Under the pieces are notes generated by a model. The model saw nothing but the letters and a program-made list of their open reading frames with translations. It searched no databases and was not told the origin of the DNA. From NCBI GenBank assembly GCA_964019165.1, contig OZ025283.1, positions 7,039,001 through 7,103,000 of the forward strand: a DNA stretch of 64,000 bases, in the 5' to 3' direction. Numbering within the stretch: position 1 is the stretch's first letter; the number at the start of each line of letters is the position of its first letter. Of this stretch, positions 1 to 46,267 are shown one piece after another. The translations under genes and the position numbers were made by a program. Source of the stretch: Mastigias papua (lineage: Eukaryota; Cnidaria; Scyphozoa; Rhizostomeae; Mastigiidae).

Positions 1-27
1 GTTGACCCAAGTTACAGATGATACAGA

Positions 28-150
28 TGATAACAATGATGAGAGATGATGATGAGAGATGATGATGAGAGATGATGATGAGAGATGATGATGAGAGATG
101 ATGATGAGAGATGATGATGAGAGATGATGATGAGAGATGATGATGATGAT
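28..150. repeat. 13-bp tandem minisatellite
   Basis: About eight consecutive copies of a 13-base unit built from GATGATGATGAGA, passing into plain GAT trinucleotide repeats at the right end. It lies in the intron downstream of the p190 RhoGAP exon. No open frame of interest crosses it. Confidence 0.9.
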
Positions 151-439
151 GATGCTACAAATAATGAAGTTGAGACTAATGATCATCAGATCATGACAAT
201 CATGTTGTCCACTTGAAATCAATGCCAAACAATGTAACTGTGAACCTCAAATACTGATCACTAAAACCATTCTCATTACCACAAATTAGTCATGGTGATG
301 CAAAATTAAAATACTTGAAAAAGCAATCCTTACTCAAGTTGCCTAATATGATTATTGATGCTAGCAGGTAAACTTGTTAAAATTTATTGTGATTTAAAAT
401 AGAGTATATAAATATTAAATTGAAAAGTAAAAAGCTCAC

Positions 440-2211
440 CTATGGGCAGTCATTTCAACAACATCCTGCATCAGCCTATCCATACATTTGTCTGGACCAC
501 TTAAGCACCTTGTGCTACTTTGCATCAGAGCAATATGGTTAAATAAAAGTATATCCCTTGAATTCCCAACATTTCCCAACATTTTATATCTAGAATCTTC
601 CTCTAGATGTTCATAAATTTCCCTCATGTCTGCTTCTGATGGCCTGGATGTCGGATCCAATTTCATGAATTTTGGTGCTGCTTCAAATAGAAGTTCTTGG
701 AACTCTAATTTAGCAGCTAAAGTTATCTCCTGTAAATACTTCTCAAATATTTCTTTCCTTTCATGTTCATCTAACGATTTATAGGACTCTTCATTTTGCA
801 GCCACAAATACGCATCACTCCAACTAGTGCCTGGCAATATTTTTGGCGTAAGTTCTAACAAATTTCTAAAGTCAGATTTCATTCTTATCTTCTTTGCAGA
901 TTCCATTAATTTTTTAACATGCCGATCAAAACATGCCCTTGACCTCTCAAGCTGGAGAATATCAACTGGTATCCGTTGATCGACCGTATATAAAATCTCC
1001 TCGCGATCATTCCAATGAACGTCCTTCGGTAAAGAACGGAACCTCTTGTCGAACAATTTATGGTTTTTCATTGCCTGTTGACAAAGATCCCATTTCCAAT
1101 CATAGCTCTCGATCGTCTGCAATGTCGGAAGGAGTTCGTCCAATGCATCAGGCAGGACGCTCAAATATTCATTTAGCTTCTTATCCTCATAATGTTGGGT
1201 TATTTTCAATACTTGTTTGTTGAAAACGCGCTCGGCCTGTGAGGATCCTGCGATGTAAATATATCGATTCAAATCATCGTTCGTTTTGTGAGCATTTTTA
1301 AACTGTCTCCATCTAATTACTGATTCAAGGTCGGTGATTACACTCCTAACAAATGACTGATATTTCTCTGACGCTTTTGTTAAAATCTCCTTTTTGGCTG
1401 CTTCTCCTTCACTGAAGTGAATAATTTTAAGCCTAAATCGTCCTCTCGATTCAACCATTTGCGCAAGAATTGAAAATCCAAGATCAACATTAATGTTGTC
1501 AAATGCAGAAGTTTCAACCAAGGGAACTGATAATTTCCTTGAATGGACAAATTTATGAGCTTGCGATAATAAGTTTTCGTTGACATTGTCACATTTCGTA
1601 GCAACAACTACTACGGGCTTTTTATTTTTATTTATCCCATTCAAAGCAGTCGATAAAAGTTGCTCTTGTACCTGAATCTTAGTTGCTTCCTCAGCAATAT
1701 TTTCGCTAACATCGTATACACAAAGAAACCCATCGACGATGAATTTCCCATCTTTTGCGGGCATTTGCACTTGATCATAATCGTTCTGGAGCGCAACTTG
1801 ATCACGGCTTATGTACATTAACTTCCCGGGCGAATTCAGTTTCGTGGCCGTGCATCGTTTTTCGTACGGCGTAAGCTGGCCACCTCTTGTTAAAGGGGTG
1901 TAAGAAGAGTCATCGTAAAATTCGGTTTGCTCAACAATATTAAAAACAAATTCGTTGTCTTCCACGACTTTCGAGACACAGCCCCAGTATAAGAACTGGT
2001 CATTGTTTATGACACTGCCGCTAAAATCTGAGGTACTGTAGACCGAGGAATGGTTGGAATATAAGTCATCTTGAGCTGGACGAACAAACCTGTTGCAAAG
2101 ACATGATTTCCCAACTCCAAACGACGTTCTCTCTTCATCAATGCCACTCAGGCCTACAACACAAATGTTCACGGTCCTAGTCAACTTAGATCTCTTCGTC
2201 TCCACTGCCAT
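440..2211 (-). CDS. ARHGAP35: p190 RhoGAP (ARHGAP35/ARHGAP5) orthologue, first large coding exon, partial gene
   Basis: Encodes the N-terminal 590 or so residues of a p190-type Rho GTPase-activating protein, a cytoplasmic regulator that switches off Rho and so controls actin and adhesion. What is seen: a GTPase-like domain at the start with P-loop GVGKSCLCNRF (about residues 32-42), a TKCD motif matching the G4 nucleotide-specificity loop, and the family-typical stretch VNNDQFLYWG-like around residue 70. FF-domain-like helices follow (about 270-590), including a KLEFQELLFEA segment near residue 505. Known p190 proteins have pseudoGTPase and RhoGAP domains further on; these must lie in exons left of base 1. 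The exon ends at base 440 with a consensus donor (AG|GTGAGC on the minus strand), and the frame hits a stop right after the donor. The large single exon matches the family. I cannot tell whether this is the pro-orthologue of both vertebrate paralogues; the symbol is by family. Confidence 0.93.
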
Positions 2212-2382
2212 TCCATGAAATGTGGTAGGCCATAAATTCCAGCCGTATTTTTCTCAATTGACACTACTACATAGCTCCATAAAGGAATAGGTGTCTAATG
2301 TAATGTAAAATCAAAAACAAACTGGATTATCTTCAATCATGTCTGCGACACTCCTTTCTTCATATTCAACTGTCTTCCAGAC

Positions 2383-2441
2383 AAGATGGCGGATGATCAC
2401 GTGACAGAAACATCCGGGAGTTTCATATTTTCGTGACGTCA
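2383..2441. promoter_or_regulatory. Probable core promoter of the p190 RhoGAP gene
   Basis: Within 60 bases lie AAGATGGCGG (YY1-type, 2383-2392), CACGTG followed by AC (E-box, 2398-2405) and TGACGTCA (full CRE, 2434-2441). They sit 170-230 bp upstream of the start codon at 2211. Such clusters mark TATA-less housekeeping promoters in animals. Motif presence is direct; promoter function is inferred. Confidence 0.5.
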
Positions 2442-5400
2442 TTGAGATTCACACCTACACAGATGAGGCTCAAAATAGACTATTAATGAACACCATTCGT
2501 TTTCGTTTCACATCAAATGAAGTAAAACTTATACCTCTAAATAGTCAGTAAGTCACTGCATCCTGCCATAGGCTAGAAGAGCCAATTTTTTGTTCATTTT
2601 AATCTATGGTGTGAAAGGTTGCCATAGGCTGTCTTAGGATACAAACATTTACTGAATCAGCTCCTCTTTTCTTACAGGTTCAAATCATGGAAAACTATAG
2701 TATACCCCCTATAGTCTAATTAGGTAGATGAGTTCTGTTTTGAGTGTTATCATGGAAAGTGTGAAAATTGAAAAGTCTAGCTAGTATCTTTCCATCCGTT
2801 CGTGTCGCTATTTAATCTTGGAGAGTTCACTTGGACACTATTGAGAAAGCAACAATAAAATACATTGACCATTGTGGCTGTTCGAAAACCCTAAAACTGC
2901 TTTAAACAAAGGAAGCATAAAGAATATAATGATTCGTTTGCAAAAACCAAAACAAATGAGTCAGCGAATGTTCACTGGTGTTTCCGCTCTCACTATTTCT
3001 ACTGTATAGTTGCAGAATAAAGGAGAAGCCTCGAAATGATGCAATCACTATTTCTAAGTTATACTTTCATCCCGTAATTAACAGCGAGGCTTCACAAACC
3101 ATTAGGTGACACTTAATACTTTCGAATGCAACCCATGTGACGACTCTTAGTCATTCCCTTCTGCATTACGTGCTAAGTGTTTTGGAATCTGCCTTCCAGC
3201 TCATTAGTATCTTAGCAATGGCGGCACCTAGGCCCAATGTATAGTTTTCGTGTGACATCTTAACTAAGATATTAAAATGCTTGGGTCTTGTGCATTTGTG
3301 CTACTTATGTAAGGAACAAACTGTATGGCGGCTATTACTGGTCCAGTGATAAGTAGGTGGCTGTAAGTAATGACATTGACACATCCAAGCCCTAAAAGTC
3401 ACCATCTAACTGGCACAAAACTTCTTCTGTCAGTGAAGCCCGATGTCAGGGAGATATGACACAGAAGGACGTCAGTACAACAAAAGTTGTTCTGTGCACA
3501 TGCTAATAGCCTAAAAACTTGACAGGCAAACTAAACTCATAAGATGGAGCCCATTATTTTTTGGGGAAGCGGGAATCATCATTTGTTAGAGTTAAGATTC
3601 AGGAATCGGCAGATTTTTGCGGGCGGGATAGGTATTGGGCGATAAGCGAAATTTCGCTAAAAGCAATGGTCGGAAATCGGGAATGGAACTAAAAACGCTA
3701 TTTGGCCTGTTGGGCACCCTCTCATAGGTCACGCCAAGCGTTGGAATAATACACTGTGTACCATTAGAAATGACACTGATCCTACTGCAAAATCTTTACC
3801 ACTTTCATATGTATTTAATATTTTCATACTTTCGCCTATTCATTTTGCTTGCATCAGTTTGCCTTTTCATTCTTGTTAACTATATTCTTATTTAATTTTT
3901 AATTCCTATAATGGCTTGTAAGCATGTTCTTCAGGTTTTTTATCATTTACTAACCAGCTAGACTTCGATATTGTCTACACTAATGTTGCTCCAACTAGTC
4001 CTTTTTTCATAGTAATATACTTTTGCTGCCCAATTTCAACGAGTACAATGATTTCAATCGAATTTCAGTATCTCATTTTTTCAATCCTTGCTTTCAATCG
4101 TGCTTTCCATTAGCTTTCGTTCAATTTAACTTCCTACTATTTTTCACTTATTAATCTTAAGGTCTCCCTGTAAATACCCAGTTCTTGACTCCCCTGTAAC
4201 TTACACGTGTTTCAAGAATCCTGAGATAAGATGACATAACAAATGGGCAAGGTACACCCAATGCCATTGCATGTGACCTAGGTTTCTTGAAGCTAAGACA
4301 TTTTTGTGGATCACTTATCTCTCTGTAAGCGTGATTCAAGCAATCACATGCGATCTCATTCAAAGCTCCATCTTAATGTTCAATTTACGGAACTACTGAA
4401 CACAGGGCCGTTTTCCTTGCTTTTTTTCCAGTTCAGTTCCTTGTAACCTCGATTAAATCGTTTCTGCATTACAATTCTTGCTTTAAAATCAGATATAATT
4501 CGAAGAAAAACAACTATGTTTCTAAATTTGCAAGACATGTTTCGGATTCATCATCCATCTTCAGTTGCTAAATCTGAATTGAAATCATTAGAACACATAT
4601 AAGTATATACATTCGATAAAAGAACGAAAAACCGTTATGAAGAAAAAAAAAACAAAATTATGAAAAAATTCTTGCTTTGTGATCAATTCCCTCATTAAAC
4701 ACTGCTAACCCTCTTAATTAATCCTTTTCTCAACCGATATCGAGAAGGGATTCTGTAAACGTACGCATAGGTACTACGGATATCATAATGGCGCATTGGA
4801 ACACAGATAAATGCTAACAGATCCATGATACAACTGGCCCCCTGTTGATCATAAATACTTAGGATCAATTTTCCCAAATCAATGGTTCCCTTCCTTGCTA
4901 ACATTGTGGCGAATACTAAGAGTAACGTATAAATATCAACAAATGAGCCAAACGCTTTTTCAAGAAACCCTTTTATAGGAACCTAAATATCGAAGGCCAA
5001 AAAGTTAAGGAAATTGCACCATTAAGGACACGTCCCTAGGTAACTTCTCAATTTCGAATAGTCTTATTGATGCAAACAATCGAGGTTGAAACTTACAGAT
5101 GTTATAGTATCCTGTATTAATACTTAACATTTATAATGTCCGTATAGAAGGGAATATGTAGTAGAGACTAAGGAAATATTAAGGAATTTTTAGTACTATA
5201 ATCTTATCTCCACGAAATGCTAATAACTTTAATAACTGCTTTGTGGATTTCTTTTCAACCTTAGTCCTTTTGCTACCGAATGTTCCCTAACTTAATATCT
5301 CAATATGAAACAATATGATATGCTTTGACACGGGGATACTTTCTCCTCGAATAGTTTAGCTACTGAGTGGGCTCTTCCCTAAGAAATTATTCTACATACA

Positions 5401-6604
5401 AATTTCTATCAATTTCTTGTTTCTTGTCTTTTGTAACTTTGTTGTATAGTCTTTATTGTTGTATGTTACCTAATGACTTTTGCATGTAGTGGAATTTCAA
5501 AATTAAATGAAACTGAAACTGTGGGAAAAAGCGGTCCAAAAATAAGGAACTTTAAGAACTAGACCATGCTAGACTCCCGATAAAAAACTCGTACGGCATT
5601 TCTTGATTCCATAACCGCCTTCAGTATTCATGTAGAAGGTTCCACACCAACAACATACCGCAGTATTCCAAATAATGTTCAATACGACAGATTACTTTGT
5701 CAAGAAATATTCAACTCTTATTTTATGCAATAAATTTCATAAAAAAATAACTGCCACGTATTTCTATGTTACGCTCCATACAAATAAGAAATATTGATAC
5801 AATTGGCGTTTGTTCTAATAAAGAGAGATAAAAAACAAATTTCAATGTACATGACAAAAATAAGCTATCATTTTGAAAAAAATACAGGCAAAAACTGTTA
5901 TGATAAAATATCCGTGTATTAGCTAGATAGCTAACCAATCATTAGGGGAAATCATATGAACTTCTGGCAAAACAGTGAGTGAGTAGTACAACACGCTACC
6001 ATCAAATACATGCAAGTCTTTCTCTGTGATTACATGCAACTTTGAGGACTAGGGATATATATAAGTGAGGAGAACTGGAAAAAGCAAGAATAGCCGCATT
6101 AAACAGCTCTATCTACTGAACTACCAGACGTAAACAAAGATTAACGATACATATATACCAAACATATACTATGGCTCTATGTGTCTTTTTCATCATTTAA
6201 GTTCAACTTTGTATAAGCTTGTGTGTGTTTAGATTGAATGAAATACTGGGTGTGATCATGGGCTTGCGCATGAAGCAGCTACAGCACAGTCCTCCTGCAA
6301 AAAACCTACTGTTTCTTTAGTTATAAGAAGTAGTGGGAATGTACTCCCCACAGGCTTTCATGCACTGCAGATGTACTTCAAGACTCGTAGAAATTGAACT
6401 CAATTAATTCGAAGAAACGTAAATGCTTCAGAATCGCTCTCATTACTTATGTGCCAATATCCTCTGCTGCTTGTAATCATTATCCACTTCAACAAAAACG
6501 ACTCGATCTAGTCTGCTTTAGTAGTTAGTTCATAAATGCCATACAGTAAAAAGCCACACATAAGAACCATCATTCATAAAGAACCTACATCCAGAGATAG
6601 TATA

Positions 6605-6946
6605 CACGTTTTTTTTATAAGAAAAAAGTTTATAAGAAAATGAGGCTCAAATGGCCAAAATCTTTAGAAAATCCTAAGAAAATCACAAGGCTCAAGTTCA
6701 TGAAAATGCTAAGAAAATTACAGTTCATCTTCTTTACTTGCCAGAAATGGATATTGGCTCATTTTTGCAAACTCTCGTACAAAGATCGAGACTTATGGTG
6801 GCCCAACAAATACAGAGTAGCCTGTTTCTGCCAGTTTTTTCCTTCAGAAGTTAAGAAAATCTTAAGAAAATCTCAGCCTCAAATTCGTGAAAAGTTAAGA
6901 AAATTAAGCCTCAGGAAAAGAAGTGTTTTTCTTATAAAAAAACGTG
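6605..6946. mobile_element. Tc1/mariner-like MITE with TA target duplication
   Basis: Imperfect terminal inverted repeats begin CACGTTTTTTTATAAGAAAA at both ends, flanked on each side by TA. The 342-bp interior has no intact gene; an open frame in it is low-complexity and full of short subrepeats ending TAAGAAAAT. A diverged relative lies at 12985-13222. TA duplication and small size fit a non-autonomous Tc1/mariner derivative; assignment is inferred from termini only. Confidence 0.75.
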
Positions 6947-7165
6947 TATTCTGATTTCGATTATTAAAAACCTTTTAGCCCTGATATTCTAACTACAATT
7001 CCAGCCAAAAGTCTTGGAACACTTAAATTAGTTTTTGACACACAGAGATATTCCTCCACTCCCTGCTCAGAACAATGTTGAATTAAACAGGGATTACTCG
7101 CAGCAAATGGATCGACTCGCTCTCAAATAGCACTCAAGCAACTAAGTTCTTAGTTCAACATTGTT

Positions 7166-7190
7166 TGGAGGGGGGGGGGGGAGGGAGGGG
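7166..7190. other. G-tract with G-quadruplex potential
   Basis: A run of eleven or more G followed by AGGGAGGGG on the plus strand gives four close G-runs. It lies about 390 bp past the stop codon of the EF-hand gene, on the strand opposite to the transcript. Confidence 0.6.
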
Positions 7191-7573
7191 TCACTAGTTG
7201 CTAAGTTTGACCGGCAATTTAATATCGTCAAATGGACTGCATTATTCAGTGGGTGTTCCAAGGACTTTTAGCAGCGATTGTAGGCACTGAGCAATTAATT
7301 ACGCCTGTTAGCAATCGAGCCCTTAATGGCTGCTCTAAAAACATTACATAAAGAACTGTGATATGCAGGATCTGCAAGGATAAGATTCAGCAATCAAGAT
7401 GCAAGATTGGATTGGTGTTAAGAACCAGCCCCCTGATTACTGGAAACATTTCACTGCATAGGAACGTGAACAGGCGCATTGCAACATCACAGGTCCATAT
7501 GAGTCGGACTGTACTGCATTTCCCTCTTTGTCGGTTTAGACAGAAATTTAACCCTATTGGACAAAGAACGTCT

Positions 7574-28752
<21,179 letters not shown>

Positions 28753-29286
28753 TTTTTGTTTTCTGATGCTAAAAAGTAGAATAATCCTGCAGACCAAAAA
28801 TAGGAAAAGTCTTGTGAAGGAAATCAAAGACACATGCACGTAAACAGTGAAAATCAAGCTTTTCTTGTAACTTGTAAAAGTATTGATGTGACCCAAAAAC
28901 ACAGTGAAGGGCATTTACAATATTTTCCAACAAGGCTTCACAAGTTTTCATTTAAGATAATATAATACATTGACAATAGCAGCATGGATACTAAATAACC
29001 ACAACTTTACATCCATATGAAACGGACAATCTAGTAGTCTCCTATTTTAATAAAGTTGATGTGGAACACCACTTTGAAAATGACATAGAGGATGGGTCGT
29101 ACCTAAACTATAATATACTATGATGGAAGTCTCTGACTTATACAAAGTGCTAAAATATTAAAGAGAAAATATATCTTTTACCTATAATGCTCAGTATTTC
29201 CCTCTGGTGTACCTTTTATCGTTACAAAGTGATGTTCATTTCAAGTGGCTGCAGCGTGATACAAAGCGAGCTGTGTTGAAACTCTA

Positions 29287-29318
29287 GTTGCCATGGCTAT
29301 ACCGCATTGCCATGCAAC
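29287..29318. promoter_or_regulatory. Two X-box-like (RFX-type) sites upstream of the EF-hand gene
   Basis: GTTGCCATGGCTAT (29287-29300) and ATTGCCATGCAAC (29306-29318) sit 5 bases apart, about 540 bp before the start codon at 28752. The RFX X-box consensus is close to GTTGCCATGGCAAC: site 1 has a full left half and site 2 a near-complete left half plus GCAAC. RFX factors drive ciliary genes, which suits an EFCAB6-like product. Neither site is perfect; function is inferred. Confidence 0.4.
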
Positions 29319-29449
29319 AAAAACGACTAAATCACGGGTCGCAAGTCACAAACAAATACAAAGCACACAAAGAGCTTATTGTTAATGAACAATCCATCTG
29401 TCGGTGAAAACAGACAAAAGAACAAAGATCATACAGATATGATATCCTT

Positions 29450-29524
29450 TGCAGCCAAAGAGAATTCTCCTTCGCAGTCCAAGGAAACTCTCCTTCGCAG
29501 TCCAAGGAAATTCTCCTTCGCAGC
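29450..29524. repeat. 23-bp tandem triplication
   Basis: Three near copies of TCCAAGGAAACTCTCCTTCG plus CAG, the first beginning GCCAAAGAG. It is noncoding and upstream of the EF-hand gene. Confidence 0.85.
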
Positions 29525-29939
29525 TGCAAGCAAGCATGAGAGATAGCAGCAAAGGTAACAGGGAGAGATAACCAAATAACATCTTCAGCATCTCCGTTCC
29601 TCCACTCACGATTATGCAAGAGAGATCTCCATCAATAGAGTGAATCTGACGGTATCCAGCATGAACTTTGAAAACTATCTCACGACCATTCAAAAGCAAA
29701 GCAAAGTAAATGGCTACTCATTTCTATCTTGAAAAATCTGATAACTTAGGAACAAATCTGCATTTTGAACAATCTCTTCATGTGATAAAGTAAAAATCTT
29801 ATGAGATATGTACAAAGTACTAAAAAAACTAGCTATCACATTAACAATAAAGTCAAACCTAAGCTACAACATAAAGTATTTTTCAGCGCTATTTAAACAA
29901 AAGTATACAAAAGGTCACTTTAAATATCTGCAGTTCTAT

Positions 29940-32178
29940 AGCATAGCCGCCAAATGTTTGATTGGTTGAGGGCTCTGGCAAATTCTATTTTCTCCCAACC
30001 CATTTGACCAATCAGTAAGCAGGATTGTGACTACACGTGAGCTCCACAGCTAAGTTTAGGCCTATTTTCGGCGTTTTGGCATGTTTTTACCACCCTTCCT
30101 ACAAAAAACATTGCACGCCCGAGGAGTGCGATTTTATCGCTGATTTTTTGTCCAACTGGTCTTCATACATTGTCATTTAACCTATATTGGCACCGCCGTG
30201 CGATCTCAACGGGTATCGTTTGAAAAGACATTTCAATAAACAGTCAGTGCAGACTAGGCCACGTTTGGCTTTATTGTATATGAATGCTTTGGAGACATCA
30301 TTTGCAGGTCCTAGTTTATCTTTCAAATTGATTAAAACTGGAGAAGAACAATTCCATTTGTAATGAAGAATGTTGGAGCATAATTTCTTTTTTCCTCTAG
30401 GCATTCCGAATTTGTTTTGAGACACGTGAACTATTACCTAAATGTTACGAAAACGGCCACTCTTAAACTTTTCCCGCCGTTTTTGAATGAGTTTTAGTCT
30501 CCAGTCCTAGATTGCGTAAGTGTAGTCGTCAGTTTCGTCTTGCCATATGTTTAATAGGTGTTGATCGCATCGCAGAATGAAAGTAGGTCTTTGGCAATGA
30601 CTGCTTAAATGGATTGAGCGATTCATTTTGATACTCTTGAGATAAAGAAGTTGGTATTGAGAACAGCAAAGAACAATGCACATAGAGGAGTAAGAAGTGG
30701 CTTTGCCCAAAGAAAGATTGTGACTTGATTTATGAATGAAACTTGTCGTTATCTACATGCACTGCATATCCCAATCCCAGTACAGAATTTGTTTTTGTGA
30801 CAGTGAATATAGGTAAGTGAACTAATTTAAATGAAATAACAAGCTTTTCGGTAATGCTTTCAACAATTTACTCATAAATAACACTGCTTTAGAGACATTT
30901 AGGTAATGCCATTTTCTCATGAATTAGCCAATACCTCAGTCAGAGTGGATGCGAAGCAATAAACTTAGTCTTGACGCTAGAAAATCCGAATTCCTGATCG
31001 TGGGTCATAAATGGCAACTCAATAGTATCCAGCAACCGGTGCAATTAAAGATAGGCGATGATTCGATAAGGATTCAGAAAGTAGAATATCTTGGGCTAGC
31101 GGTTGATGAAAATTTAACTTGCACTGAACACTACAAAGTCTCAAGGACAAAATTAAATGTGGGCTACCCTCAATTCGCAAACTAGCAGATATTTTACCTC
31201 AAACCAAGCTAGAGCAGATCTACAGATCTCTCGTTGAATCTAATCTAAGATATGGAAACGAACTATGAGGTAGCCTATTAGGTACAAAACTAGATCAAGA
31301 TAGAGCTCGTACGCTTATTGAAAATGCATTTTCAAAGGATGAGAGGGTGTGCAATTGGATATCAGCCCTTAAGCTTGCTAAATATAATAAGGCCGTAAGT
31401 ACATATAAGATATTGAATAACTTATGTCCTAGCAGTCTTTATGGAAAACTCACCATGAGATCTCAGATATCTGCATATGAGACAAGAAACTGTCATGATA
31501 TCAACATCCCAAACCAAAACCTAGAATTTTCCAAAAGAAGTTTTCACTATTCTGTCGCTTAATTGTGGGATGAGATAGTCACACAATTTCCGCGTGCAAG
31601 CGAAAACTAAAAGCGTACTTGCTACACTAACAACTAGCAACTTCCCAAAAGCACGGCCTCTAGGAAGAGCAGCATTTATTTACTTTTAAGTCGTATATAG
31701 TAGTCTTCATTGTTTAAGTTTTATTTTAATATGCTTATTTATTTTTATTTACATCACTATGTATTATCGCTGATTTATTGTAGCATGCTTATGTATTTTA
31801 ATCTACATCAAAATATATTATCGCTGATAGAGAGCCGTGGATAAATATTGAAAAAATGAAATGCAAAAAAATTCTCAATATTTGGATGGGTCCTGTTCCC
31901 CTCCCCTTTGAGATCGCACGGCGGTGCCAATATAGGTTAAATGACAATGTATGAAGACCAGTTGGACAAAAAATCAGCGATAAAATCGCACTCCTCGGGC
32001 GTGCAATGTTTTTTTGTAGGAAGGGTGGTAAAAACATGCCAAAACGCCGAAAATAGGCCTAAACTTAGCTGTGGAGCTCACGTGTAGTCACAATCCTGCT
32101 TACTGATTGGTCAAATGGGTTGGGAGAAAATAGAATTTGCCAGAGCCCTCAACCAATCAAACATTTGGCGGCTATGCT
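29940..32178. mobile_element. Long-TIR DNA transposon, MULE-like, non-autonomous, 2.24 kb
   Basis: The left arm 29940-30209 and right arm 31908-32178 are inverted copies that match throughout, except for one base in an A/T homopolymer. Termini are AGCATAGCCGCCAAATG. Directly outside lie 9-base direct repeats CAGTTCTAT (29931-29939 and 32179-32187), the target duplication. Arms of hundreds of bases with a 9-base duplication are typical of Mutator-like elements. No transposase is visible; the interior holds a broken LINE fragment and unassigned sequence. Near-identity of the arms implies recent transposition or gene conversion. Confidence 0.85.
30940..31700 (+). pseudogene. Broken non-LTR retrotransposon reverse transcriptase fragment inside the TIR element
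   Basis: In plus orientation the translation shows the end of a LINE reverse transcriptase: a segment LSLDARKSEFLIVGHK, then VEYLGLAVDENL (the 'YLGV' palm-end motif), and a downstream block YKILNNLCPSSL and SFHYSVALWDEI typical of LINE C-termini. The frame changes near 31165, has a stop near 31266 and another at 31562. The catalytic YADD part is absent, so it is 5' truncated and dead. It lies wholly between the two transposon arms, so it was captured or inserted there. Confidence 0.8.
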
Positions 32179-32187
32179 CAGTTCTAT

Positions 32188-33218
32188 GCTTCTTCAGCAA
32201 TTATAATGTTTCGAAAATAAACCTTAATAAATTTTGCTATATTGGAAACATTTTCACTTTCCAAAACACTTGGATGGCTATAAGTCCTAATGAAATGTAT
32301 TTCTGTATGATGAAAATCAATAAACTCCTCGCATTCACCATAGATGCCAGGTCACAGTAAATACAGCGCTGCTATCAATGGATCTCAATCCCTAACTGCA
32401 ATTGGCACATAAAATGAAAGATCTCCTTCTCATGTTACTAGCTTCCTTCACGAGAAATTATCCGAACAATAATGGTATTATTAACACTAGGTGTCCTCTG
32501 CAACAAATCACTGTTCGCAAGTAGCATGTATGATAAAGTATACCTCGATGTGTGGTACTGTTCGTTAATGCCATGCAGTTTCTGCGAATGGATTTAGAGA
32601 AAGAGAAACTTGGCAACGTAGGTACATAGGCCGAGGTCCGTTCCAAACAGAATTGTTGGTCTTCAACTTCGTTCAAAAGCGATGCTTGCTGGAAGTCAAG
32701 GAAACTGTACCTTCGTAATTATACTACTCAAAGCTGTATCAATTTAAAGCATGGAGATAGAAAATAAAAGAGCTGCAATACAGTTTTAAAAAAGTTGCAT
32801 GTTTTTTCGCTTAGCATATAAGGGTCAACTACAGTCTTCTTCCCTCAAGACATTCACATATGTATTGACATATGCAACCAGTTTAAGGGCTACGACACTC
32901 AATTCCTGTCCTTCCAAAATGAACGATCTATGTCTAGGGTAGCCTAATTGTGACCTTATTAAATCCCATGCAAACAAAGAGAGTTCAAATAGGCTCTAGG
33001 TGCAAAGTTACATCATTCGTTTGCCTCCTCTCCCCCCTCCCAGTTACTTTAGATGATAAATATGATAGGTAGAAAATAATTACTTACATACATAAAAATT
33101 TGGATTCCAAATAAAATCAAAAATAATAATTAAATAGCAAAAAAATTACTAATCCTAATAGTAAAATTGTTTTCTGGTAAAACGTCAATGTTTCTTAATG
33201 CGTTGATTGAATGATTTA
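32188..33218. other. Intergenic stretch downstream of PAXIP1
   Basis: Nothing coding is seen; the short open frames lack family features. The PAXIP1 3'UTR should occupy the right part on the minus strand, but I cannot place its poly(A) signal with confidence. Confidence 0.6.
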
Positions 33219-45940
<12,722 letters not shown>

Positions 45941-46267
45941 TTGTGCCTCAAAGACAACGACTACCTTCCAACAACAACAACAATCTAGTTCTGGCGGGAG
46001 TTGTTGCGGGGCACTTGCAATTGGGTTCGATCACTGCTTACCAGTATTTACATTTGATTACATCACTGCCAAAAAAACGCCCTTTTCCAGAATATAGAAC
46101 GTGTTTTCACCATATCAATAACAATTATATATCTGCTCTCGACAAAGTCAGTCGATGTAAGTAACTCGTAAACAAACTATCTATGTGAAGGAGCTAAAGG
46201 GGGGAGTGTTAAGGTGAATCGTCACTGTTTATGTTCATCGGTAAAGCTTGTCCTAGAAACAGAAAGA
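45941..46267. promoter_or_regulatory. Bidirectional promoter interval, PAXIP1 / MITD1
   Basis: Only 327 bp separate the divergent start codons of PAXIP1 (45940, minus) and MITD1 (46268, plus). No TATA box is obvious. A GGCGGGAG box at 45993-46000 and CAA-repeats lie near the PAXIP1 side. Shared control is inferred from the arrangement. Confidence 0.6.

Larger units (their letters stand above)
2446..7573. other. Intergenic region without a recognisable gene
   Basis: Between the p190 RhoGAP start and the 3' end of the EF-hand gene I find no coding exon on either strand. It holds a Penelope-like terminal signature near 4535-4564, a MITE at 6605-6946 and a G-rich tract at 7166-7190. The short open frames here have no family resemblance and sit in AT-rich or repeat DNA. 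Confidence 0.7.
28753..29939. other. Upstream region of the EF-hand gene
   Basis: No coding exon is supported. It probably holds the transcription start and a 5'UTR exon; acceptor-like sequences occur just above the start codon. A 23-base tandem repeat (29450-29524) and two X-box-like sites (29287-29318) are the only structured parts. Confidence 0.5.

Noticed and set aside
933..1607. Overlapping small frames inside the p190 RhoGAP exon
   Set aside because: They are shadows in other frames of the conserved coding exon.
28753..28914. N-terminal extension of the EF-hand protein with a hydrophobic stretch
   Set aside because: Acceptor-like sequences lie between it and the ATG at 28752, the stretch is AT-rich and not conserved in style, and the Met at 28752 starts the plausible coding sequence.
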